Positions 23,891-34,001 of a stretch of 64,000 nt of DNA are shown here, in pieces. Position numbers and translations under genes: made by a program. Numbering within the stretch: position 1 is the first letter of the stretch; every line of letters begins with the position of its first letter. The notes beneath the pieces are model-generated. The model did no database searches, was not told where the DNA came from, and saw nothing but the letters and a program-made list of their open reading frames with translations. Source of the stretch: Fagopyrum homotropicum (taxonomy: Eukaryota; Streptophyta; Magnoliopsida; Caryophyllales; Polygonaceae); the NCBI GenBank assembly GCA_033239125.1, contig BSWB01000002.1, positions 81,092,560 through 81,156,559 of the forward strand, in the 5' to 3' direction.

Positions 23891-24453
23891 TAGGGCTGAT
23901 CATAGGTCCAAAACCGAACCGAACCGCTAAAAACCGAACCGAACCGAAAACCGATTTTTCAAAAACCTTGGACCAAAAACCGAACCTATAAAAGTAGGTT
24001 CGGTTTCGGTTTGGACCAAAAACCGAAAACTTGAAATATGCGAACCTAAAACCGTTACCGATTATGTCGGTTTCGGTTCGGTTTCGGTTTCGGACCTAAA
24101 TGAACCTAAAATTAAAACTAAAAAATCTCGATAATATAACAATAAAATAAAATTTTCAATTCTATAATAATTTTAGTATAAAGAGTTGAAACTTAGAAAA
24201 TTAACAATCTCATTTAAGCTTAAGTACTAATTAAAATTGCCACAATTAAAAATAACAATTCTATAATAATTTTTTATTAAATGAAATTCGGTTTTCGGTT
24301 TTTTATCGGTTTTTTCGGTTTTGGACCGAAACCGAAATTATAAAAAACACGGACCGAAGACCGAACCTAAATTGTCGGTTTAGGTTCGGTCCGGACCGAA
24401 ATTCCTCGGTTCGGTTCGGTTCAGGTGAACCGAACCGATCTTGCTCAGCCCTA
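23891..24453. mobile_element. hAT-like MITE nested in element D
   Basis: 563 bp with imperfect terminal inverted repeats TAGGGCTGATCA and TGCTCAGCCCTA, flanked by the 8-bp duplication AAACTAAA (23883-23890; 24454-24461). The interior is packed with AACCGAACCG on one side and CGGTTCGGTT on the other, so the two ends can fold back on each other. There is no coding capacity. The 8-bp duplication and TAGGG ends fit the hAT superfamily. Confidence 0.85.
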
Positions 24454-24461
24454 AAACTAAA

Positions 24462-24660
24462 TGTTGAACACACTTCTTTCTACAAACATTCGTTAGCTGC
24501 CTTCTCTACAAACATTCGTTAGCTACCTTCTCCCCGGTGATTCTCTAACCATGGCGCTCAGAGGATCTACAAATGACTCTTCTAGATAGCTGCCTTCTCC
24601 CTGGTGATTCTCTAACCATGGCACTCTAAGGATCTACAAATGACTTTTCTGGATCTATTC
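24462..24660 (+). repeat. Short tandem duplications at the start of element D gag
   Basis: A 26-bp unit ('ctacaaacattcgttagct' with its tail) is repeated at about 24480-24532. A longer unit of about 68 bp containing 'ggtgattctctaaccatgg' is repeated at about 24520-24655. The second duplication also copies the likely gag ATG context. Confidence 0.75.
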
Positions 24661-25640
24661 ATAGCAAATCTCGTTCAGACAATGCTAATGATCCTTTATT
24701 CCTCTCAAACTCGGATAATCCTGGTATGCAATTGGTCTCCAATCTCTTTGATGGTTCCAATTTTTTTTCATGGAAGCGCAGCATCCGAATGGCTCTTGGT
24801 GCCAAGCTTAAGCTTGGTTTTATTGATGGTTTTTGTTCCAAACCTGGAAAAGATGATGAAAAATTGCCACGATGGGTACGAGCTGACTACATGATTCGTT
24901 GTTAGATCATACATTCCATAAAATTTGAGTTGGCTGAAAATTTCACATATGTGGAATCAACACAGGATTTATGGAATGAAATTCTTGAGAATATTGAAGT
25001 CTCGAATGCTCCTTTGATATATCAAATTCATAAAGAATTGAATAATCTTAGACAAGATAATACAAGTGTTGTTGTGTATTAGCAAGCTTAAGAAGCTCTG
25101 GGATGAATTGAATGTTATAGATAGCATTCTTTCTTGTATTTGTCAAGGTATATCACAATGTAAGTGTGATATCTTGAAGAAATTGACTGAGAGAGAAACA
25201 CGAGTCCATGTCATGCAGTTTTTAATGGGACTCAATGATCAATTTGAGCATGCTAGAAGCAACATATTATCTCTTGAAGCTTTACCTTTTATAAGTCGAC
25301 TTTTTCATATGATCATGCAAATTGAAAAACAGAAGCAAATTACTTGTCATTCTCCTAATCTCCAAACTATGCTTGCTAGAGTAAAAACTGCTTCCATTGA
25401 GGACAAACAGGCTATGGCAATTGACAAACAAGTTCCTTTTAAACAAGCTGGAGGCAACAGGAAAGATTTCAAGAAAGATAGGGAGGCAAATTATGCACTT
25501 ATTGTAAGGAGATAGGTCATTTGAAGGAATCTTGCTTTAAGATTGTTGGTTATTCTGACTGGTATAGAAGTTCTAAAAGAAAGGAAGACAAAATTCAGAT
25601 TGCTTAGGTTCAGCACCTTAAAAATTCTTCTTCTGAAGGT
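24552..25640 (+). pseudogene. Element D gag remnant (Copia type)
   Basis: Wording such as LVSNLFDGSNFFSWKRSI, then ELAENFTYVESTQDLWNEI and LKKLWDELNVID is typical of Copia gag (UBN2-like region). A zinc-knuckle remnant CKEIGHLKESC lies near 25500-25550, followed by CFKIVGYSDWY in family style. Stops and frameshifts (for example near 24903 and 25515) break it. Confidence 0.82.
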
Positions 25641-25779
25641 AGTAGAGGATATTTTAATGTTGATTCCTCCTTGGTTCAGGCTGCCAAGAAATGATGAAGT
25701 ATATGCAAGTCTATCCTTCTTCTACAACAGATGGAGCTTGTAATTCAACAAACGATGTAGGTACCCTGTTTGTTTTTCT

Positions 25780-25870
25780 TGCTCATATACCTTCTTCTTC
25801 TTTTGTCTGGATTGTTGTCACAAGAGATATTGACCATATCTCATATTGTTAGAATTTATTTTCTGATTTG
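25780..25870 (+). pseudogene. Element D protease remnant with lost active site
   Basis: SSFVWIVVTRDIDHIS lies where Copia proteases have a W-DTGA-H-I arrangement, so the catalytic Asp, Gly and Ala are all replaced. A stop follows near 25855. Confidence 0.7.
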
Positions 25871-26129
25871 ACTGAAGTAGCCACACTAGTCATGATAGGC
25901 CTGCCTAATGGGATTATTCAAAAGGTTCATCATTTAGGGACAGTTCATTTGTCTCATACTATTACTCTTCACCATGTCTTGTTTATGTCAATATTCAAGC
26001 ATAATTTTCTATTTGTGTCCAAATTGCTACAGAATTCAAGAACTGAGGCTCGATTCACAAGTTCTTGGTGTTTATTTCAAGACCTCTCTAAGATAGTCAA
26101 TCTAGATTCTGCACCCTTGGACAATGGCT

Positions 26130-26920
26130 TATACTAGTTGAGATCTTCAGTCAGTACTCACAATATTGTAACTTAGAATAGTATTGTTTCTAGTTTCAAT
26201 ATACATAAGCATGATTTACATTTGATTCATGCTTGATTGGGCCATATTTTCCTTTCAAAACTTCATCATTTGCATCTGAGTAAGAGTTATCATGTTAGTT
26301 CTCTTGATTACAATACATGTACTACACAACACAAAGGTGTTTTTCCTATCAGTAACTCACATGCCTCCGCTCTCTTTGATCAGGTCCATGCTGACATATG
26401 GGGGTCTTATCACACTCCTTTATTATGTGGAGCTAGATATTTCCTGACCTTGGTTGATGACCACTCTAGATGCACCTGGACCTATCTCATGGCTAACAAA
26501 CAACAAGTTTATTCTATCCTTGAGGATTTTTACAGCAAGTATCTACACAATTTCACACTCTGTCAAATGTTTCAGAATAGATAATGGCACAAAGTTTCTT
26601 CAAAATCGACTTCAACAATTATTTCTTCACAAAGGAATTATTCATCAAAGATGTGTTTCTTATACTCCTCAACAGAATGGAAGAGTGGAAAGGAAGCACA
26701 AGCATCTCATTGAAGCTGTCAAAGCAATCAAAATTCATGGCTTTCTCCCTCTCAATTTTTGGGGAGAATGTATTTTGACAGCAACATAAATCATTAACTT
26801 ATTACCTTCTTCAGTGCTTCTGTGGAGAATTCCTTTTGAGATTTTACATAACAAGAAACTTGGCTATGAGCATCTTCGAGTGATTGGATCACTTTGCTTC
26901 TAACTGCTTCCTCATAGAGA
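26130..26920 (+). pseudogene. Element D integrase remnant
   Basis: The core is readable in two frames: DQVHADIWGSYHTP, FLTLVDDHSRCTW (first Asp region), then FRIDNGTKF (second Asp) and TPQQNGRVERKHKHL (Glu). A frameshift near 26575 separates the parts, and several stops follow. It would have inserted the element DNA into the host chromosome. Confidence 0.85.
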
Positions 26921-27559
26921 CAAATTCTTGACAATTTTCAAGCCTTGTGTGTTCATAGGGTACCCTCCTGGTCAGAAGAGATACAAACTCTTTGACATGG
27001 ATACCAATAAAATCTTTTTCAATAGACATGTCCATTTTAGAGAAGGAATTTTTTCCTTTCAACAATCATCTTCTTCTTTTCAAGCATTACTCCTCAATCA
27101 TCTCTATCACTTGTTTCTCTTGCTTGTGAAGATTTTTTTCTCCTCTAGTATTTCCCATCCCCTTCCATATGTTCAGACTCTGCTCAGATTTCACCTACAA
27201 CACTAGTCTATACCTCTACACCTATATCTCCTTCACTTGTCTCTCAAGATGACTTTGCTCATCCTTTACAGGTCCCTTTTACTTCTTCTCCTCACTCCTC
27301 TTCTAGTGAGTTCATTTCTCCTTATCCACATACTCCTATTGCTAGAAAATCTTCCAAAATCTCTAAACCTCCTATTCACCTACAAGATTTTGTCTGCCAC
27401 ACCTCTAGTTCTCCTTCTAATCACCTTTCTTAATTTTAGATTCTTCACCACCTTCCACCAGACTACATTGTATCCCTTTCCAATGTTATTTCCTCTTTTG
27501 AACCTACCACTTTTCATCAAGCTCGAAATGATCCTCATTGGATGACAATTATGCATAAA

Positions 27560-28345
27560 GAGTTACAAACACTAGAGGACAATAATACTTGGGTATTAAC
27601 TGTCTTACCTTCGGGACATAAACTCATTGGTTCCAATGGGTATACAAAATTAAGTATAGACAAGATGGGTCTGTAGAAAGGTATAAAGCAAGGTTAGTAG
27701 CCAAAGGCCATAACCAAGTCATGGACAAGGATTATAAACACACTTTTTCCTTTGTGGCTAAGTTTCTCACTGTCAGAGTATTATTAGCCCTTGCTTCTTC
27801 TAAAAATTGGCATCCTCATCAATTAGATATTGATAATGCTTTTCTGATGGATATCTTGATGAAGAAGTTTATATGATTCCACCTCCAAGGTCTGTTGTCT
27901 CTACTCCAAGACAAGTTTGTAGCTTAAAAAGATCATTATATGGTATTAAACATGCTAGCCGTCGGTGAAATTTTGAATTGACCAAAGCTCTCACTCACTT
28001 GGGTTTCACTGGTTTCATGGAAAACAAAAAAGCATAAGATAGTTTCAAAATCTTCAGCAAAGAGTGGATATCGGGCCATGTCTACTACTGCATCTGAGAT
28101 CATTTGGATGGAAGGCTTGCTCAGAGATTTTTAAGTGCCAATTACTCTTCCAATTCCAATGACGTGTGATAACAAGGCTGCCCAACACTTAGCTGCCAAC
28201 ACAGTGTTCCATGAAAGAACCAAACATCTTAGTATTGATTGTCATTTCATACGAGATGAAGTGCTTAAATAATTCATCTCCATTGTCCATGTTAAACTTC
28301 CCTTCAGATTGCTGACTTGTTCACTAAAGCCTTAAGTTCTCCTCA
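27560..28345 (+). pseudogene. Element D RT N-terminal part and RNase H remnant
   Basis: RT fingers remain (KYRQDGSVERYKARLVAKGH and QLDIDNAF in different frames). The text then jumps from a GFT(G) motif near 28010 to the RNase H part (about 28020-28340; CDNKAAQHLAANTVFHERTK, then HFIRDEV). The palm segment with the catalytic YVDD is not present, so about 200 residues seem to have been lost. Confidence 0.8.
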
Positions 28346-28391
28346 ACATTCATTCTTGAGTCACAAGCTTGGACTTTTCTCTCCAACTCCA

Positions 28392-28406
28392 GCTTGAGGG
28401 GGGGGA
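28392..28406 (+). promoter_or_regulatory. Polypurine tract of element D
   Basis: TTGAGGGGGGGGA immediately precedes the 3' LTR at 28407. Confidence 0.8.
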
Positions 28407-28547
28407 TATGGAAGTATATACGTGTGCATGTGATACTAGAGAATAAAAGGGCCTAATATATAAATAAAGTAGAAGTATCAACAACTTTCTGTTAGTTGTT
28501 GTTATAGATACTGAGGCCTATATAAGCCTTGTAGTGATGTTGATCAT
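28407..28547 (+). repeat. 3' LTR of element D, left part
   Basis: Matches 23663-23800. Its last five bases, ATCAT, are the left duplication of the solo LTR insertion. Confidence 0.9.
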
Positions 28548-30330
28548 CGTAAGAGCCTTAGTCTTAATAGGGACCCCACCCATGTGCCATGACTTGGCCG
28601 CAGATGCGGCGCCGCCACCACGGTACTAAGGACCCGCCCCCGTGGCTTAGGCGGCCTCAGCCATTTTCTTTGACCTTTTAACCCGTGCTTTTTCTTTTAC
28701 TTCCTCCTTAAGCTTCTTCTTTCCCTTGTGACGAAGGTTTCCCATTTCTTTCCAAACCTTCTCTCTTCCTCACGTTCTTCTTCTCCTTTCTTCTTATTGG
28801 GAGTTTCTTTGGAGATCTTACAAGAAAAAGTTTGTGTAAGCTTGGTAAAGCTTTGATGATGTTGATGCTGTGATGTTGAGGTTATTGTTATTGTTGCATT
28901 GTAGTTGTGTAGCTGTGAGGACGTCCTTCCTTACCTGAGTCAGTAGTGGTAGGTTTCTTTCTCTCTTCTTCCTTCTTTCCTTTCTTCCTTCTTTTTTAGC
29001 TTAGGAATCCACAAGTAATGCTTGTGATTGATCTTTCCTGGACTTTGATGATGAAATATATGTATATTGATTGCTTTTGAAGCAATGAAGAAGCGAAGAG
29101 GATCGAGGAAAGATTGAAGTGAAGTCTTAGAGGCACCCCTCTGATGTTCGACCTCCCCCGCGGATTGGAGCAGATGCCCCTACGGCCAGGCCAGTGTCGC
29201 CGCCCCTACGGTTAAGTGTCACCGCCCCTGCGGTGTGTTGCCGCTCCTGCGCCTGCTTGTTTATGCAGGTACGTTTGTCCAGGATATACCAAGTATGGTA
29301 TGTGTCTTCCCTTTCCTTTGACCTTGTCTTGAGTGTGTGGCTAGCCTAGTATTGTCTAGGTTGAGTTTGATGATGAATATGTTGAGGTAATGCCTTAGGC
29401 ATTTATGAGTATGTTGAGATATCGAGGTTTAGGTAGGAGTTATAGCTTGGTTATGGTTATGGAGTGTAGGAGATGAGTCTCTTACCTTGGCAGCGATTGA
29501 TATTGTGTGTGCCTTGACGATGCAGGCAGTGATCATTTCCTCGAGGGGAAAATGCGGCGTGGTTCAAGTTTATGTTGTATCAAGTAAGTTCATTGGACTT
29601 ACTTAGCGAGCAGTTAAGGATTTGAGTGATTGTGATGGTGGTGTGTGTGTGCGCGCACATGATTGTTGCATTTATAACCTAAACCTGACTAGGACGACCA
29701 CATTTGTATATTAAAAGGCCCAAGTGTATTATAACGGGTCGTGACCACCTGTCAAAGCTCGCCGAGAGTGGAGAAGGTGCTTTGAAACCGGTACTCCAAG
29801 GTGGAGGTAGATCCCCATGAAAACCTGTGTGAAAGGGGACAGAGGTGAGGTTCTAAAGGTTCCTCGTGCCACAAAAGAAGTTGAATTAGTAATGGTATAA
29901 CGTAATTGAAGATAGTAGACGGTTGTGTGTGTGGCATTGCATATTGTGATGTGTTGATGTGTTTATGTACTATTACTTTTATTCTTATTCATGATCTATT
30001 AGCTAACGGTTTAATATCGTGTTGTAGATATTCTACAATATAGGAAGACTACAGAGTGTGCTAGATGGGTTATCAGTCGAGGGCTTCCGTACCCTAGGTT
30101 GTGCGAGGGGTTTCAAATGCTTTGTGCATGTATGGATATGATGTTGCCGTTTTGTTCTCGGCTGTGTTTTGTAAACTTTTGATGTATATATTGATACAGT
30201 TTTATTATTTGGTTATATATCTACTTGTGTCTTGTTGTAAAATTCAGTGAACTTGTTAGGATAGGGTCACGATCCACTGTGAGATCCTAGCCCAGTAGCG
30301 CCCCGAGTACTGTGGATTGGAGGTGTTACA
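28548..30330 (+). mobile_element. Solo LTR of a Del-like element, inserted in the 3' LTR of element D
   Basis: 1,783 bp beginning CGTAAGAGCC (the family start is TGTAANANCC, so its first base is mutated) and ending GGTGTTACA. The 5-bp duplication ATCAT lies at 28543-28547 and 30331-30335. It is homologous to the LTR of element F, including TTAGCTAACGG and the tail 'gatccNNtgtgagatcctagccc'. GC-rich clusters at 28589-28660 and 29155-29260 sit at the same offsets as in other family members. No internal region remains, as expected after LTR-LTR recombination. Confidence 0.9.
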
Positions 30331-30335
30331 ATCAT

Positions 30336-30401
30336 GTACCGGATTACCTCATTACACAATATTACAGATTACATTCACTTCCGCTTAATCTTGTGTTGAT
30401 A
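30336..30401 (+). repeat. 3' LTR of element D, right part
   Basis: Matches 23801-23866 and ends GTTGATA, followed by AGTCC at 30402-30406. Confidence 0.88.
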
Positions 30402-30406
30402 AGTCC
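30402..30406. repeat. Target site duplication AGTCC, right copy of element D
   Basis: Identical to 23658-23662. Confidence 0.85.
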
Positions 30407-30715
30407 ACAAGTTCACGTATCCACGATTAGCACAATGAAATGTTTCATAGATAATTTTATGAAACCTCAACATGCAAATTGAGCATAACTATGCATTTTT
30501 CATGAATTATATGAAACTAAACATGCGGAATCTTTTTTAACACGATTACTTTAATATATTACATTGCAATAAAATGAAAGATTGAACTATGCACGTTTCG
30601 AAGATATTGCCGGCGACCAATGAGATTTCTAATATCAAGAGAATGATTACTCGTGGACATGAATTAACTTACATGTTAAAAAATTATTTTTTTTATAATT
30701 CGCAATTCGTAACAA

Positions 30716-30779
<64 letters not shown>

Positions 30780-31044
30780 AATTGTCTAAATAGTACCTCA
30801 TCTTTTAGGCTGACTAAACTTTAGTACCATGTCGTTTAAACTATCATAACGGTACCTTACCTATTGACCCCGACCAAAGAGTTCACACGTTAAACATCTG
30901 AACAATGTTAAATATCAAGGGAAAAATTGTCCACAACGTAAATTTGCAACCCTAAGCCCCAAATTGATGATGAGATGTTGTTTGGTTTTGAACCTGAAAA
31001 ATCCATGAACGCCTAGAGAAAGAAAATTAACATCTTTTGAGCTA
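30407..31044. other. AT-rich intergenic DNA
   Basis: No gene seen. It contains a TA repeat running straight into a GA repeat at 30720-30779. Confidence 0.6.
30720..30779. repeat. Compound microsatellite (TA)n(GA)n
   Basis: About 18 TA units followed by about 11 GA units. Confidence 0.95.
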
Positions 31045-31444
31045 TTTTCTGTAAAATTAGGTCCTAAAGTCTTCACAATTGTGGGTGGATAAATTGAATC
31101 TCGGTAATTTTTGGGGCAAATGTGAAGGATGACAATTTCACAAATCCTAATGAGATGTTGGATATGGAATTAGGTGCTTCTCCGGCGATAGTGATGGCAA
31201 CTATGGTACTGGCTTCCAACGAAGCAAATGCCTCTAGGTGGCGGTTTTCTATGAAATTAGGTCCTAAAGTCTTCACAGTTGTGGGTGGGTAAATTGAATC
31301 TCGGTAATTTTTGGGGTAAATGTGAAGGTTCACAATTTCACAAATCCTAATTAGATGTTGGATCTGGAATTAGGGGCTTCTCTGGCGACAGTGGTGGCAA
31401 CTATGGTACTGGCTTCCAGCGAAGCAAATGCCTCTAGGTGGCGG
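31045..31444. repeat. 200-bp tandem duplication
   Basis: 31045-31244 and 31245-31444 are two head-to-tail copies with a period of exactly 200 bp ('ggtcctaaagtcttcaca' at 31060 and 31260) and about 7-8% differences by eye. An ORF on the minus strand spans both copies, but it resembles nothing known. Confidence 0.92.
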
Positions 31445-33358
31445 TGGGTTTGAGCTCCAATTTTTGTAGGTTAAAATTTGGGTTCGACGGGGAGGGGGGA
31501 GGGGGGGTGTTGGTGTTGTAGAGGAGACGAGGTGGTGGAAAGATACAGGGAGAAGGGCTACTGGTGGCTTGGGGAAGAAGACGAAAGAAGAGGGAGAGGA
31601 AATTTGGGACTTAGGGTTCTTAAAGAACACCCTTCGATTTCCAAGGTGAGAAAATTCGTAATTTTCCACTAGATTTTCAATTGTGAATGTTGCAGTTTTT
31701 CAATTGTGATAACATGCCCAAATCAAAACTCAGATTTCCCGAAACTCGAGCTCATCCCAAATTAAAACCAGTGGAAAGCTAGGGATTTTCTCCAGCAATA
31801 GCAATCCTTCGACGCCGCGCTCTAGTGTACAATCGGCGACGACTCCAACGCTCCGATGTCGCACCACCGCCGTTGAGTCTCAATATGTTGATAACACGCT
31901 CATACTCAATGTAGAACTTCTGAGAAGAAAATGCTAGGTCTAGGAAGAATGTTTGCATCCAATCCTTCTTCTCCTCGTACTCCTTTCTCCATCTTGAAGA
32001 GTCGTTCATTGTAGTTATTCATCTTTTGCTTCTGGTTTGTCTTCTTCATCTTCAAAATCACAAGTGAAGAACCGTATAGGTGAATATAAAGGATATAAAT
32101 ACTTTATAAGGGGGGTTGAATAGAGTATGGGAGCTTTTCGCAAAAACCTATCTCAAGGCTTTGAAACTAATTTCAAGGCCTTGATGTCGATCTATGCTCT
32201 TTGTAACACAACTGGTTTTCAAGGGCTTTGAAAGTGATTTCAAGGCCTTGAATCCGTAAACCTGCAAAGCAACGTTAGTCACAATAAAGCAAGATAAAGT
32301 GCGGAAATAAAAAGATCGACACGGTGTAACTATCTATTATCTATTATCCTACGTCTTCGTCCTAGGGTTTCTTGCCCGTAGGATCTAACTATCTATTATC
32401 TACTTCAAAGAGTCCTAGATACAACTTAGAAGAAATCCCCTTCTTCTCTCACTGTAGCCAATGCTAAGATCTAGTTCCAACTCTTAACCTAGCAATAATA
32501 GCCTAGTTACTTCGCAGAGAGACACACACTCGATTATAACACTCTCTAGATATTCCAATGAAGCTCTCGTGTTTTTCTCTCTCTAAGGAAGTAAGCTTTT
32601 GTAATCTAAGAGGAAGAAAAACTTTTAGAACGAATGAAGATGCTTTGATCGCTTGAAGACTTAGATGTTTCCGTGTAAGCTTGTTTTTCTTCTCTTCAAT
32701 TTCCATCTTCATTTATAGTCTTCGATGAAAAAGTCTTCTAGCCGTTGTGAAAATGACCGTTGTGATGTTCTTTCTTCTGCATAGAAAACGGTGTATGTTG
32801 AGATGAAAATAGCCGTTGTAGATTCTTCTTATCTTCTTCATTTCCTTGACGCAGCTTATGATTCTTCTTCTTCGAGATCTTCTCTTGAAAGACCCGTTGA
32901 AGATCTTGTCGTTGAAGAATTTTTTTCTAGCTCCAAGATCTTTGAGTTTGTTGAGAATCTTTAATTGGTTGAAGATCTTCGAGATTTTTCCGTTTGGAAG
33001 AGATCTTCAATCTTTGCGTCGGTTAAGATCTTCCTAAGATCTTTTTGTTGAGCTGAAAAGATCTTCTCCAAAATCCGTTGAAGATGTCCCTTGAGCTGGT
33101 CGAGATCTTTCTTGAAATCATCTTTGGAGATCTTCTCTTGATCCTTGGTAGATTGGTTGTTGAGATGGAATCTTTGAATTTTGAATTCCTTCCGGCCGAT
33201 GTATCCTTTGTATCTTGTTTTAAGGCTTCGACTTTGATCCCTTGAAATGATTTTCAAGGGCTCAGTGTTGAACCTTTGAATTGCTTTCCAATCTCTACGC
33301 TTGTCCTTTGTATCGATTTTCATTGCCTCAATTCATCCTTTGAAATGCTCTCTCACTA

Positions 33359-33389
<31 letters not shown>

Positions 33390-33400
33390 TTTAATTTTAG
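31445..33400. other. Unassigned noncoding DNA with AAGATCTT-rich part
   Basis: No gene is supported. 32860-33140 is crowded with AGATCTT/AAGATCT phrases. 32145-32270 has repeated 'tttcaaggccttgaa'-like palindromes, and 33180-33345 has related ones. A TA run lies at 33355-33380. A minus-strand ORF at 32961-33323 encodes a Lys/Asp-rich segment I do not recognise. The whole may be an old retroelement LTR or leader. Confidence 0.4.
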
Positions 33401-33919
33401 AAAAAAAAAATGATTTTTGTATTGATAGATTGTAGTTAATCAATTAAAAATAAACTTTTGTAACAAGCTTTGTTAAGCTTAATCTATTTATATGAAGTTG
33501 TATGATACGGGTGTAAAGTAGTTATTGGAATATAAGATGAACCAAATTATTTGTAGGATATGAGTTTGAATAGGCAGTGTGTGAGTGTGCATGCACAGGA
33601 ATCCCATGTTGCAAATTAACTCAAACCATCTGTCTGCCTAGAAGAGTACGTAGAAGGTAGCCATGTGGTTCATAATTTGACATTCCATATGTTTTCCTTC
33701 CAAAAGCACAAATTAATGCAACCATAAGGAAAGTGTATATCCATTTCGTGGATTGCTTATTTACGTACTGCGTTTCTTTGCTTATTTTCCCTTGTTTTCC
33801 ACCAAATCACAAGTCACGTATACGCTTCTTTAAAATTAAGATCCCAATCTTAATCAAATCATTTTATTTAGGAAACAAATATAAACTTATTTCTTATTTT
33901 GGCGCCCTGCCCAACCCAA

Positions 33920-33935
33920 ATTATATAAATCATCT
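33920..33935 (+). promoter_or_regulatory. Probable TATA box of the pectinesterase gene
   Basis: TTATATAAAT lies about 75 bp upstream of the ATG at 34002, a usual distance for a plant core promoter with a short leader. Confidence 0.6.
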
Positions 33936-34001
33936 CTCTTTCGTTTTTTTAAGTAATTGCTTCATGCCCCTCTGAATCAAAATCAAATCCCTTCAATTCC
34001 C

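Larger units (their letters stand above)
23663..30401 (+). mobile_element. Element D: degenerate Ty1/Copia retrotransposon with TA...TA LTR ends
   Basis: LTRs of 204 bp (23663-23866) and about 207 bp (28407-28547 plus 30336-30401) flank gag-PR-INT-RT-RH remnants, the Copia order. Taking the LTR as TATGGAAG...TTCATA gives an exact 5-bp duplication AGTCC (23658-23662; 30402-30406) and places the primer site directly after the LTR. The element carries a MITE near its 5' end and a solo Del-like LTR in its 3' LTR. Coding parts hold many stops and frameshifts, and the RT catalytic region appears deleted. Confidence 0.88.

Noticed and set aside
33957..34001. Earlier in-frame start for the pectinesterase
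   Set aside because: The extension would put 15 non-signal residues before a clear signal peptide; the ATG at 34002 lies directly at the signal peptide.
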